Origin: Minisyncoccota bacterium | Lineage (GTDB): Bacteria > Patescibacteriota > Minisyncoccia > Minisyncoccales > Minisyncoccaceae | Direction: 5' to 3' | Assembly (NCBI GenBank): GCA_028692745.1 | Contig: JAQUWR010000003.1 | Coordinates: 7,742-40,616, forward strand | Length of the DNA: 32,875 nucleotides | In this document: one piece after another, positions 1 to 6,428 of the stretch | Numbering within the stretch: the stretch's first letter is position 1 | Layout of the letters: every line of letters starts with the position of its first letter | Notes under the pieces: model-generated | What the model was told of the DNA's origin: nothing | What the model saw: only the letters and a program-made list of their open reading frames with translations | The model's database searches: none | Position numbers and translations under genes: made by a program

Positions 1-188
1 ATCTCAACAACAGGCTCTTCTTCTTTTACAGGCTCTGGTGTGGGTTCTGGCATCTCAACAACAGGCTCTTCTTCTTTTTGAGGAACAGGAATTTCAATTT
101 CTTCTTCTTCTGGTTCAGGAATAGAAACTTCCTCAAGGGGTAATTTTTCTGTTATATTTTGAGGAACAGGAATTTCAATTTCTTCTTC
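1..188. repeat. Intragenic direct repeats in the acidic linker
   Basis: Two in-frame DNA repeats are visible. A 27-bp unit at 1-27 recurs at 52-78, an offset of 17 codons. A 32-bp unit at 76-107 recurs exactly at 157-188, an offset of 27 codons. Both keep the reading frame, so they expand the Glu/Pro linker. Identity at DNA level suggests recent slippage or recombination. Confidence 0.75.
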
Positions 189-296
189 GTTTTCGTCAGG
201 AGAATTGTTTTCTTTGTCATCAAGAGGAGACAATAAATCTTTTTTCATTGTCCTTATTTTATTCATGTTAAGCTTGAAAACGTTTTCTTCTGCCAT
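1..296 (-). CDS. Acidic, proline-rich repeat protein, 3' end outside the window (partial)
   Basis: An open frame starts at an ATG read leftward from 296 and runs off the window edge, so only about 98 residues are visible; it is not in the ORF track. The N-terminus is mildly basic (MAEENVFKLNMNKIRTMKKD) and then becomes a low-complexity Glu/Pro/Val linker with two repeated units, EIEIPVPQ and EEEPVVEMPEP. There is no signal peptide in the visible part. It lies 11 nt downstream of the pnp stop on the same strand and could be the last gene of the rpsO-pnp transcript. Such acidic linkers usually tether a folded or membrane C-terminal domain, but that part is not visible. I do not recognise the family. 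The open frame is clear; the function is unknown. Confidence 0.6.
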   Translation of the reverse strand, partial: MAEENVFKLNMNKIRTMKKDLLSPLDDKENNSPDENEEEIEIPVPQNITEKLPLEEVSIPEPEEEEIEIPVPQKEEEPVVEMPEPTPEPVKEEEPVVE

Positions 297-307
297 ATTA
301 TTTAAAA

Positions 308-2431
308 TTATTGATTATTTTTTCTCGCTTCTTTTAATGATAAATTAATTCTTCCCTGTTCGTCAATAGAGATGACCTTAACAGGAATTATATCTCCTGT
401 TTTCACAACATCCCCTACTTTTTCTACTCTTTTTTCTGATAGCTGTGAAATGTGAACTAATCCTTCTTGTCCTGGTAGTATTTCTACAAAAGCACCGAAG
501 TCAAGAATTCTTTTAACGTTACCTTGAAATATTTCTCCAACAGTTACTTCTCTGGTAATGTTGTTAATCCATTCTAATGCTTTTTTAGCAGAATCTTCTT
601 TTTCAGCGGTAATAAATATTTCCCCGGTTTCTTCTATGTCAATTAAAACATTACACTCGTCAATAATTTCATTAATAACTTTTCCTCCTGTTCCAATAAC
701 TTCACCAATTTTTTCAGGATTAATTTTAATAATATATATTCTTGGAGCAAAAGGAGAAAGACTGTTTCTTGGCTCTGGAATAATAGCTAACATTTTATCA
801 AGAATTTCTAATCTTGCTTTTTTTGATTGTGTTAATGTTTCTACAATTATTTTATCAGTAATTCCTCTTACTTTCAAGTCCATTTGTAAAGCATTGATTC
901 CATCTTTTGTCCCAGCAACCTTAAAGTCCATATCTCCGTAATGATCTTCTTCTCCTTGAACATCAGTTAATACTTTATATTTTTTTTCTTCTGTGCTTTT
1001 TGATTCGCTTGTTTCCATCATTAACCCCATCGCTATCCCAGAAACAGGTTTTTTAATTGGAACACCCCCATCCATTAAAGCTAAACAAGCAGCACAGGTT
1101 GATGCCATTGAACTTGAACCATTAGAGCATAAAACTTCAGAAACTAATCTTATTGTATATGGAAAATCTTGAGATTCTGGAATAACTGATCTTAATGCTT
1201 TTTCAGCAAGCATACCATGACCAATTTCTCTTCTACCTGGTCCTCTTAATGGACCTGTTTCTCCAACACAAGATGGTGGGAAATTGTAATGATGCATAAA
1301 TCTTTTCTTTCCATTTATTTCCATTTCTTCCATTATTTTTTGATCTCCAGGAGAGCCTAGGGTTAAAAATGATAATACTTTTGTTTGGCCCCTGCAAAAC
1401 AAGCCAGAGCCATGAGTTCTTTCAAAAAGATTAACTTTACATTCAATTTCTCTTAATTGTTGGCTATTTCTTCCATCAATTCTAATATCTTTATCTATGC
1501 CCATTTCATGAAGTAATTCTTCTCCTTGTTTTTCGAAAAAAGACAAACCATAATGTAGAGCATCTTTTTCTTCGTATTTTTCAGTTAAATATACCTTTAA
1601 TTCTTCTTTAATTTCTTCAAAAGTGCAATCTTTTTTTAAAAAAGAATTTTTAAGTCGATCCCCTAGGAATTCTTTTAAGTCTTTTTCTAAGTCTTCATTT
1701 TTAATAAATTCTTTTAGTTGTTGTTTTTCTTTACCAATTTTTTTAGTTATTTCTTTTTGGAAATTAATTAATTTTTCTTGAACATCTTTTGTTTCTTTGA
1801 TTGCTTCAATAATTTCATCTTCTTTTGCTTCTTTGAATTCAGCTTCAATCATATTAATGATTAATTCTTTTTCTGATTCTGATTTTAAAGAAGATATAGT
1901 TAAATCAAAACCATTTTCTTGTCTTTCGTTTGGTGTTGTAAAGATATTAAATTTATTGTCTTTTTTTCCAATTCTTAAAGGAGCAATTGGCCCATTCCAT
2001 GGAATATCAGATATTGAAAGAGCTAAAGAAGCAGCAAATAATGATAAAATAGAAGGATCGTTTTCTTTGTCCCAAGAAACACAAGTAGTAATAACTTGAA
2101 CTTCTCTTTTTAAGTTGCTAGGAAACAATGGTCTGATTGCCCTATCGATTAATCTAGAATTTAATATTGCTTTTTCGCTTGGACGAGATTCTCTTTTTAA
2201 AAACCTTGAACCAAGTATTTTTCCTACAGCATAATATTTTTCTTCATAGGCTACGCTTAAAGGAAAAAAATCGATTCCCTCGATTTCTTTTTTAGACATT
2301 ACGCAGGTAGCAATAATAACAGTATTGTCTAGTTTTACCCAAACAGAAGCATTAGCTCTTTCAGCTAAATTATTTATTTCTACTTCTAGAGTTTTTCCTT
2401 CAATTTCTAGTTTAAATGATTCGCTTTTCAT
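308..2431 (-). CDS. pnp: Polyribonucleotide nucleotidyltransferase (PNPase)
   Basis: PNPase is a phosphorolytic 3'-to-5' exoribonuclease that releases nucleoside diphosphates and works in cytoplasmic mRNA decay. The 707 residues match the family's usual length and order: first RNase PH domain (about 10-140), a charged helical linker, second catalytic RNase PH domain (about 320-540), a KH domain from about 565 with the GxxG loop in IGTGGKVINE, and an S1 domain from about 631 (FGAFVEILPGQEGLVHIS). The second core carries the family-type acidic motif GDMDFKVAGT. The ATG overlaps the TGA stop of rpsO by 4 nt (ATGA), so translation is probably coupled. rpsO-pnp is the classic bacterial order. RNase Y, the usual endonuclease partner in organisms without RNase E, is also in this window. 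Confidence 0.97.
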   Translation of the reverse strand: MKSESFKLEIEGKTLEVEINNLAERANASVWVKLDNTVIIATCVMSKKEIEGIDFFPLSVAYEEKYYAVGKILGSRFLKRESRPSEKAILNSRLIDRAIRPLFPSNLKREVQVITTCVSWDKENDPSILSLFAASLALSISDIPWNGPIAPLRIGKKDNKFNIFTTPNERQENGFDLTISSLKSESEKELIINMIEAEFKEAKEDEIIEAIKETKDVQEKLINFQKEITKKIGKEKQQLKEFIKNEDLEKDLKEFLGDRLKNSFLKKDCTFEEIKEELKVYLTEKYEEKDALHYGLSFFEKQGEELLHEMGIDKDIRIDGRNSQQLREIECKVNLFERTHGSGLFCRGQTKVLSFLTLGSPGDQKIMEEMEINGKKRFMHHYNFPPSCVGETGPLRGPGRREIGHGMLAEKALRSVIPESQDFPYTIRLVSEVLCSNGSSSMASTCAACLALMDGGVPIKKPVSGIAMGLMMETSESKSTEEKKYKVLTDVQGEEDHYGDMDFKVAGTKDGINALQMDLKVRGITDKIIVETLTQSKKARLEILDKMLAIIPEPRNSLSPFAPRIYIIKINPEKIGEVIGTGGKVINEIIDECNVLIDIEETGEIFITAEKEDSAKKALEWINNITREVTVGEIFQGNVKRILDFGAFVEILPGQEGLVHISQLSEKRVEKVGDVVKTGDIIPVKVISIDEQGRINLSLKEARKNNQ

Positions 2432-2694
2432 GACTTAAGGCCGATCTTTTTAGTCAGCTCTTTATATTTTTTAGGATTAGTTTTTTCTAAGTATTTTAAA
2501 AGTTTTCTTCTTTTAGCAATCATTTTTAATAATCCTTTTTTAGAGTGAAAATCTTTTTTGTTTTTTTGTAAGTGAGAAAGAAGAGATCCTATTTCTTCTG
2601 ATAATAAAGCAACCTGGACTTCTGCAGAGCCAGTATCTTTTTCGTGTAATTTATGCTTACTTATTATTTTTTCTTTTTCTGTTGTTGAAATCAT
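2428..2694 (-). CDS. rpsO: 30S ribosomal protein S15
   Basis: This 88-residue protein is the normal size for S15, which binds 16S rRNA early in assembly of the 30S platform. Recognisable family signatures are KHKLHEKDTGSAEVQVA, the HLQKNKKDFHSKKGLL segment and RRKLLKYLEK. Translation starts at the ATG at 2694 with no Shine-Dalgarno in front, only a run of A and T. Its TGA stop overlaps the pnp ATG, which shows that UGA is read as stop here. tRNA-Lys lies 25 nt upstream on the same strand, so the gene probably sits on a transcript processed at the tRNA. In other bacteria S15 represses its own mRNA; the leader here is too short to judge. Confidence 0.97.
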   Translation of the reverse strand: MISTTEKEKIISKHKLHEKDTGSAEVQVALLSEEIGSLLSHLQKNKKDFHSKKGLLKMIAKRRKLLKYLEKTNPKKYKELTKKIGLKS

Positions 2695-2719
2695 ATTTTT
2701 TAATTAATTTATCTTTTAT

Positions 2720-2795
2720 TGGTGCCCCGTGAGGGACTCGAACCCACGACCTTGAAGTTAAGAGCTTCCTGCTCTACCAGCTGAGCTAACGGGGC
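2720..2795 (-). tRNA. trnK: tRNA-Lys (anticodon CTT), CCA encoded
   Basis: The minus strand folds as a cloverleaf: acceptor GCCCCGT/ACGGGGC, D stem GCTC/GAGC, anticodon stem GGAAG with loop CTCTTAA, and a T loop TTCGAGT. The anticodon is CTT, reading AAG. Discriminator A is followed directly by an encoded CCA. Two positions do not pair: 27-43 (G-A) and 50-64 (T-T). The gene abuts the pilin stop codon at 2796 and lies just ahead of rpsO, so it must be cut out of a longer transcript. Confidence 0.92.
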
Positions 2796-3233
2796 TTAAG
2801 GGTTGTTTGGATTTTGGAAAAAATTAAGTGGCCAAGGGTCTCCTCCACCGGTTAAAAAGGATACAAATCCATAAACAATTAACCAGGCCGCGTAAACTAC
2901 TAATACGCCGATTATTCCATAAGTTATCATTTTTTTCCCTGTCTGTATTTTTGAAGGATCTCCTCCTGCTGTCATCATTGTTATTCCGCCAAAAGCAAAC
3001 CATATGATTGCTAGAGGAGGAACAACATTGAACATTATAAAGGTAATAACTCTGTTTATTAAGCAAAACAAATCATCGAAAGTACAAGGATCTTGTCCTT
3101 CATTTCCACAAAAAACAATAGGGTCTCCTGCTTTATATTCTGGACAATCAGCAACTGCAGTTGTTGTTATTGAAAATAAAAAAAATAGAACCAAGACTAA
3201 AACTATTTTTTTTGGTATGATGTTTGGATTCAT
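2796..3233 (-). CDS. Small membrane pilin-like protein (VirB2/TrbC-type, T4SS pilin family)
   Basis: The 145 residues have a signal peptide (about 1-28, ending TTTAVA), a short loop with four cysteines (including DCPEY, FCGNEG, DPCTF and LFCLINR), then two long hydrophobic helices (about 58-90 and 103-130) joined by the polar loop GGDPSKIQTGKKMI. This is the plan of VirB2/TrbC pilins and of the related small pilin family that is frequent in Patescibacteria. The product is expected in the cytoplasmic membrane or in a pilus. No other secretion gene is in the window, so a type IV secretion role is inference. The start follows a good promoter by only a few bases, giving a nearly leaderless mRNA. 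It lies between two tRNA genes and touches tRNA-Lys. Confidence 0.72.
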   Translation of the reverse strand: MNPNIIPKKIVLVLVLFFLFSITTTAVADCPEYKAGDPIVFCGNEGQDPCTFDDLFCLINRVITFIMFNVVPPLAIIWFAFGGITMMTAGGDPSKIQTGKKMITYGIIGVLVVYAAWLIVYGFVSFLTGGGDPWPLNFFQNPNNP

Positions 3234-3242
3234 CTTGTTGTA

Positions 3243-3271
3243 ACTATAGTATTTTTTTAATAAAAAATCAA
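3243..3271 (-). promoter_or_regulatory. Sigma70-type promoter of the pilin gene
   Basis: On the minus strand TTGATT is followed after exactly 17 bp by TATAGT. Transcription would start near 3236, only about 3 nt before the pilin ATG at 3233, so the mRNA would be leaderless or nearly so. It sits just downstream of tRNA-Arg and may let the pilin, tRNA-Lys and rpsO-pnp be made independently of the lipid operon. Confidence 0.6.
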
Positions 3272-3279
3272 GGTCTCTG

Positions 3280-3351
3280 TGCCCCTGGCAAGATTCGAAC
3301 TCACATCATTGGTTCCGAAGACCAGTGCTCTATCCGTTGAGCTACAGGGGC
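3280..3351 (-). tRNA. trnR: tRNA-Arg (anticodon TCG)
   Basis: Minus-strand cloverleaf of 72 nt: acceptor GCCCCTG/CAGGGGC, D stem GCTC/GAGC with an 8-nt loop containing GG, anticodon stem CTGGT with loop CTTCGGA, T stem GTGAG/CTTGC with loop TTCGAAT. The anticodon TCG reads CGN. Position 27-43 is a C-A mismatch. Discriminator A is followed by CAG, so CCA must be added. Its first ten bases overlap the last codons of the upstream plsY gene. Confidence 0.9.
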
Positions 3352-4022
3352 TTTTTGTTTTTTAAGAACTTAAGTCTAAAAGGAGGAACAGTATCTTGAT
3401 CAAAAATTAGTCGATTTTCTATTAATTCTTTTTTCTTTTCTCCTTTTGTCTCAAATAATTCCTTTATAGGGCTTAATCTTTTAATAAAAATAGGGATTAA
3501 GGATAGAATAAATAAGTACCCTACTGGTTCAAAGATAAATCCCCCTTTAAAAGAAATAAAAATACCTAGAATTAAAGAAATAATTGTTCCAATTGAAGCT
3601 GTCCAGATAATAGCAAAGAAAATAGTAGGAATTAAAACAATAAAAAGAGTTATGGGTGATAAAGCTAATACAGCGCCTATTAAACTAGCCAAACCTCTTC
3701 CTCCTTGAAAATTCATGAATATTGACCAATTGTGTCCAATTATTGTCATTAATCCACAAAATACTTGCATTGTATCGCTTAAACCAAAGTATTTTGCTAA
3801 ATAAATTGCTAAAAAAGCTTTGCCAATATCTAGAAACATTGTTAATCCTCCTTCTAAGATACCAATGTTTTTAGTTACATTTGATCCAGAGCTTTTTTTC
3901 CAGCCAATATCATAGATATTTTTACCAGAGCTTATTTTAGTAACAATATAAGCAAAGGGAATTGATCCTAAAACATAGGATAAAAATAAAAAGACAAAAT
4001 TAATTAAACATTGATTAATCAT
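3342..4022 (-). CDS. plsY: Divergent PlsY-family glycerol-phosphate acyltransferase (copy 1)
   Basis: This 226-residue integral membrane protein has the PlsY plan: an N-terminal LGSIPFAYIVTK, a polar loop after the first helix, and the loop GHNWSIFMNFQGGRGLAS matching the second PlsY motif (GH..P....FKGGKG). PlsY transfers an acyl chain from acyl-phosphate to sn-1 of glycerol-3-phosphate in the inner membrane. Motif 1 is altered: SSGSNVTKN stands where the family has SGNxGxTN, so its acceptor or activity may differ. It has a longer basic C-terminal tail than the canonical copy. The ATG overlaps the end of the preceding plsY copy by 8 nt. Its TAG stop lies inside the tRNA-Arg gene, at tRNA positions 8-10. 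Family assignment is firm; substrate is not. Confidence 0.82.
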   Translation of the reverse strand: MINQCLINFVFLFLSYVLGSIPFAYIVTKISSGKNIYDIGWKKSSGSNVTKNIGILEGGLTMFLDIGKAFLAIYLAKYFGLSDTMQVFCGLMTIIGHNWSIFMNFQGGRGLASLIGAVLALSPITLFIVLIPTIFFAIIWTASIGTIISLILGIFISFKGGFIFEPVGYLFILSLIPIFIKRLSPIKELFETKGEKKKELIENRLIFDQDTVPPFRLKFLKNKKPL

Positions 4023-4680
4023 TTAAATAAGTCTTATTTTTTATTTTTTCAAGCTGTTCTTTTAGCCTGTCTTTATGAGCAATTAAAATTAATGGTGTAA
4101 CAAACAAGGCTGGAAAGAACAATATAGTATTATATGCATAAAACCATAAAACAGCAATTGTTTCTCCGGTTAATCTTCCCAATACTTGATCAGAAACAGC
4201 ATGTTTTAAGAATTTTTTATTTATTTTTCTTTTAGCCATTAATTCAAATAAAACCATAAAAAATACAATAATTAATATCCAAACTAAAAATGATTTCCAG
4301 TCAAGATATAATAATATTCCTAAAAAACTAGCTGCTCCTCTTCCCCCTTTTAGCTTTAAAAATATTGAATAATTATGCCCCAAAATAACAAAGAATGAAG
4401 CTAAGGTAATTGCAAGAATACTATTGGGAAATAATATTTGAGCAATTATAATTGATAATATTGCCTTGCCCATATCTAGAGCAGTAACAGCGATAAAAGA
4501 AATCAAACCAATTAACTTCCCTTTTTCTTTAGAAGCTGTTCTTAGGGTGTTAAGAGCACCCATGTTTTTTGAGCCAAAAGTTCTAATATCTTGTTTAAAA
4601 AATAATTTATTTACAACTAAAGCAAAAGGAATTGAACCTAATAAATAAGAAAATAAAATAATAAAAATATAGTTTATCAT
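4015..4680 (-). CDS. plsY: PlsY-family glycerol-phosphate acyltransferase (copy 2)
   Basis: A 221-residue membrane protein with LLGSIPFALVVNK at the N-terminus, motif 1 as GSKNMGALNTLR (family: GSGNxGxTNxxR) and motif 2 as GHNYSIFLKLKGGRGAAS. About six hydrophobic segments are visible. It has a larger cytoplasmic stretch after the fourth helix (ELMAKRKINKKFLKH) and a charged C-terminus. The Gly-to-Lys change in motif 1 separates it from the canonical copy at 9495-10094. It starts 12 nt after a DegV/FakB gene and overlaps the next plsY by 8 nt, so it belongs to the same transcript. Making lysophosphatidate from acyl-phosphate is the family role; a role in second acylation or with another acceptor is speculation. 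Confidence 0.85.
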   Translation of the reverse strand: MINYIFIILFSYLLGSIPFALVVNKLFFKQDIRTFGSKNMGALNTLRTASKEKGKLIGLISFIAVTALDMGKAILSIIIAQILFPNSILAITLASFFVILGHNYSIFLKLKGGRGAASFLGILLYLDWKSFLVWILIIVFFMVLFELMAKRKINKKFLKHAVSDQVLGRLTGETIAVLWFYAYNTILFFPALFVTPLILIAHKDRLKEQLEKIKNKTYLND

Positions 4681-4692
4681 AATTAAAAATTA

Positions 4693-5547
4693 TTAATCTT
4701 CTAATGTACAAACAAGTAAAGAGCCTGGACCAACATGAGCGCCAATAACAAGACTAATTAAGCTGATGAATTCAATTGTTGATTCAGGAAAATTATCTTC
4801 AATTAATGTTTTTAACTTTAATGCTTCTTCTAAATTATCAGCATGAGTTATAGCTATTTTTAGTTTTGGGTTTTTTAGCCCTTGCACTTCTTTTAATAAT
4901 GCTTCAGCAGTATCTTTAGCTTTCATTTTAACAGTAGTTGGTTTAATTAGGCCGTCTTTAATTCCAAGTATTGGTCTTAATCCTAATTTTTGTGCATTTT
5001 CTAAAATACTAGCAATAGTAGAGTTTATTCTTCCTCCTGTTTCTAGCCACCTTGGGCTTTCTATCATTCCGAAGACATGAATTTTAGAATTATCTAAAGA
5101 ATTATATATTTCTTCAGCTGTTTTTCCTTGAGCGACTAATTCAGCAGCTTTTATTCCTAACAATGCTTCAGTTGCATCTGCGTTCATTGTGTCAAAAATA
5201 AAAACCTTGTTTTGCAATTCTTCTTTAAGCATTTTTCTAGCTTGAAAAGCAGAATTATATGTACCAGATATTTTTGAACTAATGGTTAAGCATAATACTT
5301 CTTGACCAGTAGATAATATTTCTTCAAATATTTTTTTGTACACTCCTATTGATGGTTGAGATGTTTTGGGGTAAGTTTTTAAACCATTTTTTTTAGCATT
5401 TCGCATTTTTTCAAATATGGTTTTTCCTTCAATGTTTGCTTCTTCTTTCCATTCCATAACAAAAGGAACTAGGTGCATATTATATTTTTCTGCTATTTCT
5501 AAGGGGATGGAAGAACTTTCTCCTATTACAATAGTTGTTTTTTTCAT
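4693..5547 (-). CDS. fakB: DegV/FakB-family fatty-acid-binding protein (copy 1)
   Basis: DegV proteins (FakB) carry a fatty acid in a buried pocket and present its carboxyl group to the kinase FakA, giving acyl-phosphate. The 284 residues match the usual length. Pocket and head-group motifs are intact: TSQPS (about 62-66), SGTYNSA (Ser near 94), GGRI (Arg near 173) and GAHVGPG (His near 271). It is cytosolic with no signal peptide. It lies 19 nt after a second copy and 12 nt before plsY. The two copies share only part of their sequence, so they may prefer different chains, as the two FakB proteins of Staphylococcus aureus do. The partner FakA is encoded three genes' length upstream in the same operon. 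Confidence 0.88.
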   Translation of the reverse strand: MKKTTIVIGESSSIPLEIAEKYNMHLVPFVMEWKEEANIEGKTIFEKMRNAKKNGLKTYPKTSQPSIGVYKKIFEEILSTGQEVLCLTISSKISGTYNSAFQARKMLKEELQNKVFIFDTMNADATEALLGIKAAELVAQGKTAEEIYNSLDNSKIHVFGMIESPRWLETGGRINSTIASILENAQKLGLRPILGIKDGLIKPTTVKMKAKDTAEALLKEVQGLKNPKLKIAITHADNLEEALKLKTLIEDNFPESTIEFISLISLVIGAHVGPGSLLVCTLED

Positions 5548-5566
5548 ATATATTATTAATTAATAA

Positions 5567-6427
5567 TTATTCGTTCCATGACAACACTAAAGCTCCTGGA
5601 CCAATATGACTTCCAATAGGAAGACAAACAAAGCTAGAAAAAATTACTTCAACGTTAATTTTTGAAAGAAGGTCTTTTAATTTTTTTGCTTCTTCTAAAT
5701 TATCAGCATGAGTAATGCCAGCTATTATTTTTTTTCCAGATTGTCTTATTTTTTGAGTATTTTTTTCAAATTCTTCAAATAAAATTTTAGACATTTCTTT
5801 TACTCTTTTTATTCCAGCGATAGCTAATTTTCCATCTTTAAAACCAAACAAAGGTTTTATTTTCATTCTTTCTGCGCCTTTGTTTATGAAACGAGGAATT
5901 CTTCCGCTGGCTTCAAGCCATTTTCCATTTTCATAAAGACCAAGTAGTTTTATTTTTTTTGTTTCTTGTTCTAATTTTTCAATTATTTCTTTTATATTAT
6001 AATTATTTTTTATAAGCTCTAATGTTTTTAATACAAATAATCCTTCCCCAGCACTTCCGTTTAATGTGTCAAAAATATGAACCCTTTCTTTTAATTCTTG
6101 AGCTAGAAATTTTTTAGCCTGAAGCGCAGAATTATATGTACCAGAAACTTTTGAGCTTATGGTAATACAAATTATTTCTTTATAATTTTTTAATTTTTCT
6201 TGAAAAGCTTTAGCAAAATCATTAATAGAGGGTTGAGATGTTTTAGCGAAAGTTATTTTATTTTCTTTTTCCGCTTGTCTCATTTTTTCATAAATATTTC
6301 CAGGATATTTTTCTAATTCTTGTAAATCTAATTTAAATTTAACAAGAGAAATATCATTATTATTGATAATTTCTTCTGGTAAATCAATTGCTTCGTCAGC
6401 AACAATACCAATATTTTTTTCTTCCAT
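5567..6427 (-). CDS. fakB: DegV/FakB-family fatty-acid-binding protein (copy 2)
   Basis: The 286 residues form a full DegV protein with a Rossmann-like first half and an EDD-type second half. All lipid-head-group motifs are present: TSQPS (Thr near 63), SGTYNSA (Ser near 95), SGRI (Arg near 176) and GSHIGPG (His near 274). It is closest to the neighbouring copy at 4693-5547, sharing blocks such as TISSKVSGTYNSA, HADNLEEA and HIGPG. Its start lies one base after the fakA stop, so translational coupling with the kinase is likely and production in balance with FakA is expected. The chain-length preference cannot be read from the sequence. Confidence is high for the family and good for the fatty-acid role, because fakA and plsY flank it. 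Confidence 0.88.
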   Translation of the reverse strand: MEEKNIGIVADEAIDLPEEIINNNDISLVKFKLDLQELEKYPGNIYEKMRQAEKENKITFAKTSQPSINDFAKAFQEKLKNYKEIICITISSKVSGTYNSALQAKKFLAQELKERVHIFDTLNGSAGEGLFVLKTLELIKNNYNIKEIIEKLEQETKKIKLLGLYENGKWLEASGRIPRFINKGAERMKIKPLFGFKDGKLAIAGIKRVKEMSKILFEEFEKNTQKIRQSGKKIIAGITHADNLEEAKKLKDLLSKINVEVIFSSFVCLPIGSHIGPGALVLSWNE

Positions 6428-6428
6428 A

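Noticed and set aside
558-941. 127-aa plus-strand ORF opposite pnp (and the 100-aa ORF at 1797-2099)
   Set aside because: Antisense shadows of the strongly conserved pnp gene; hydrophobic translation with no family signature and no start signals.
2428-2431. UGA recoding, as in Gracilibacteria/SR1
   Set aside because: rpsO ends in TGA at the normal S15 length and overlaps the pnp ATG; reading through it would extend S15 and break a classic gene border.
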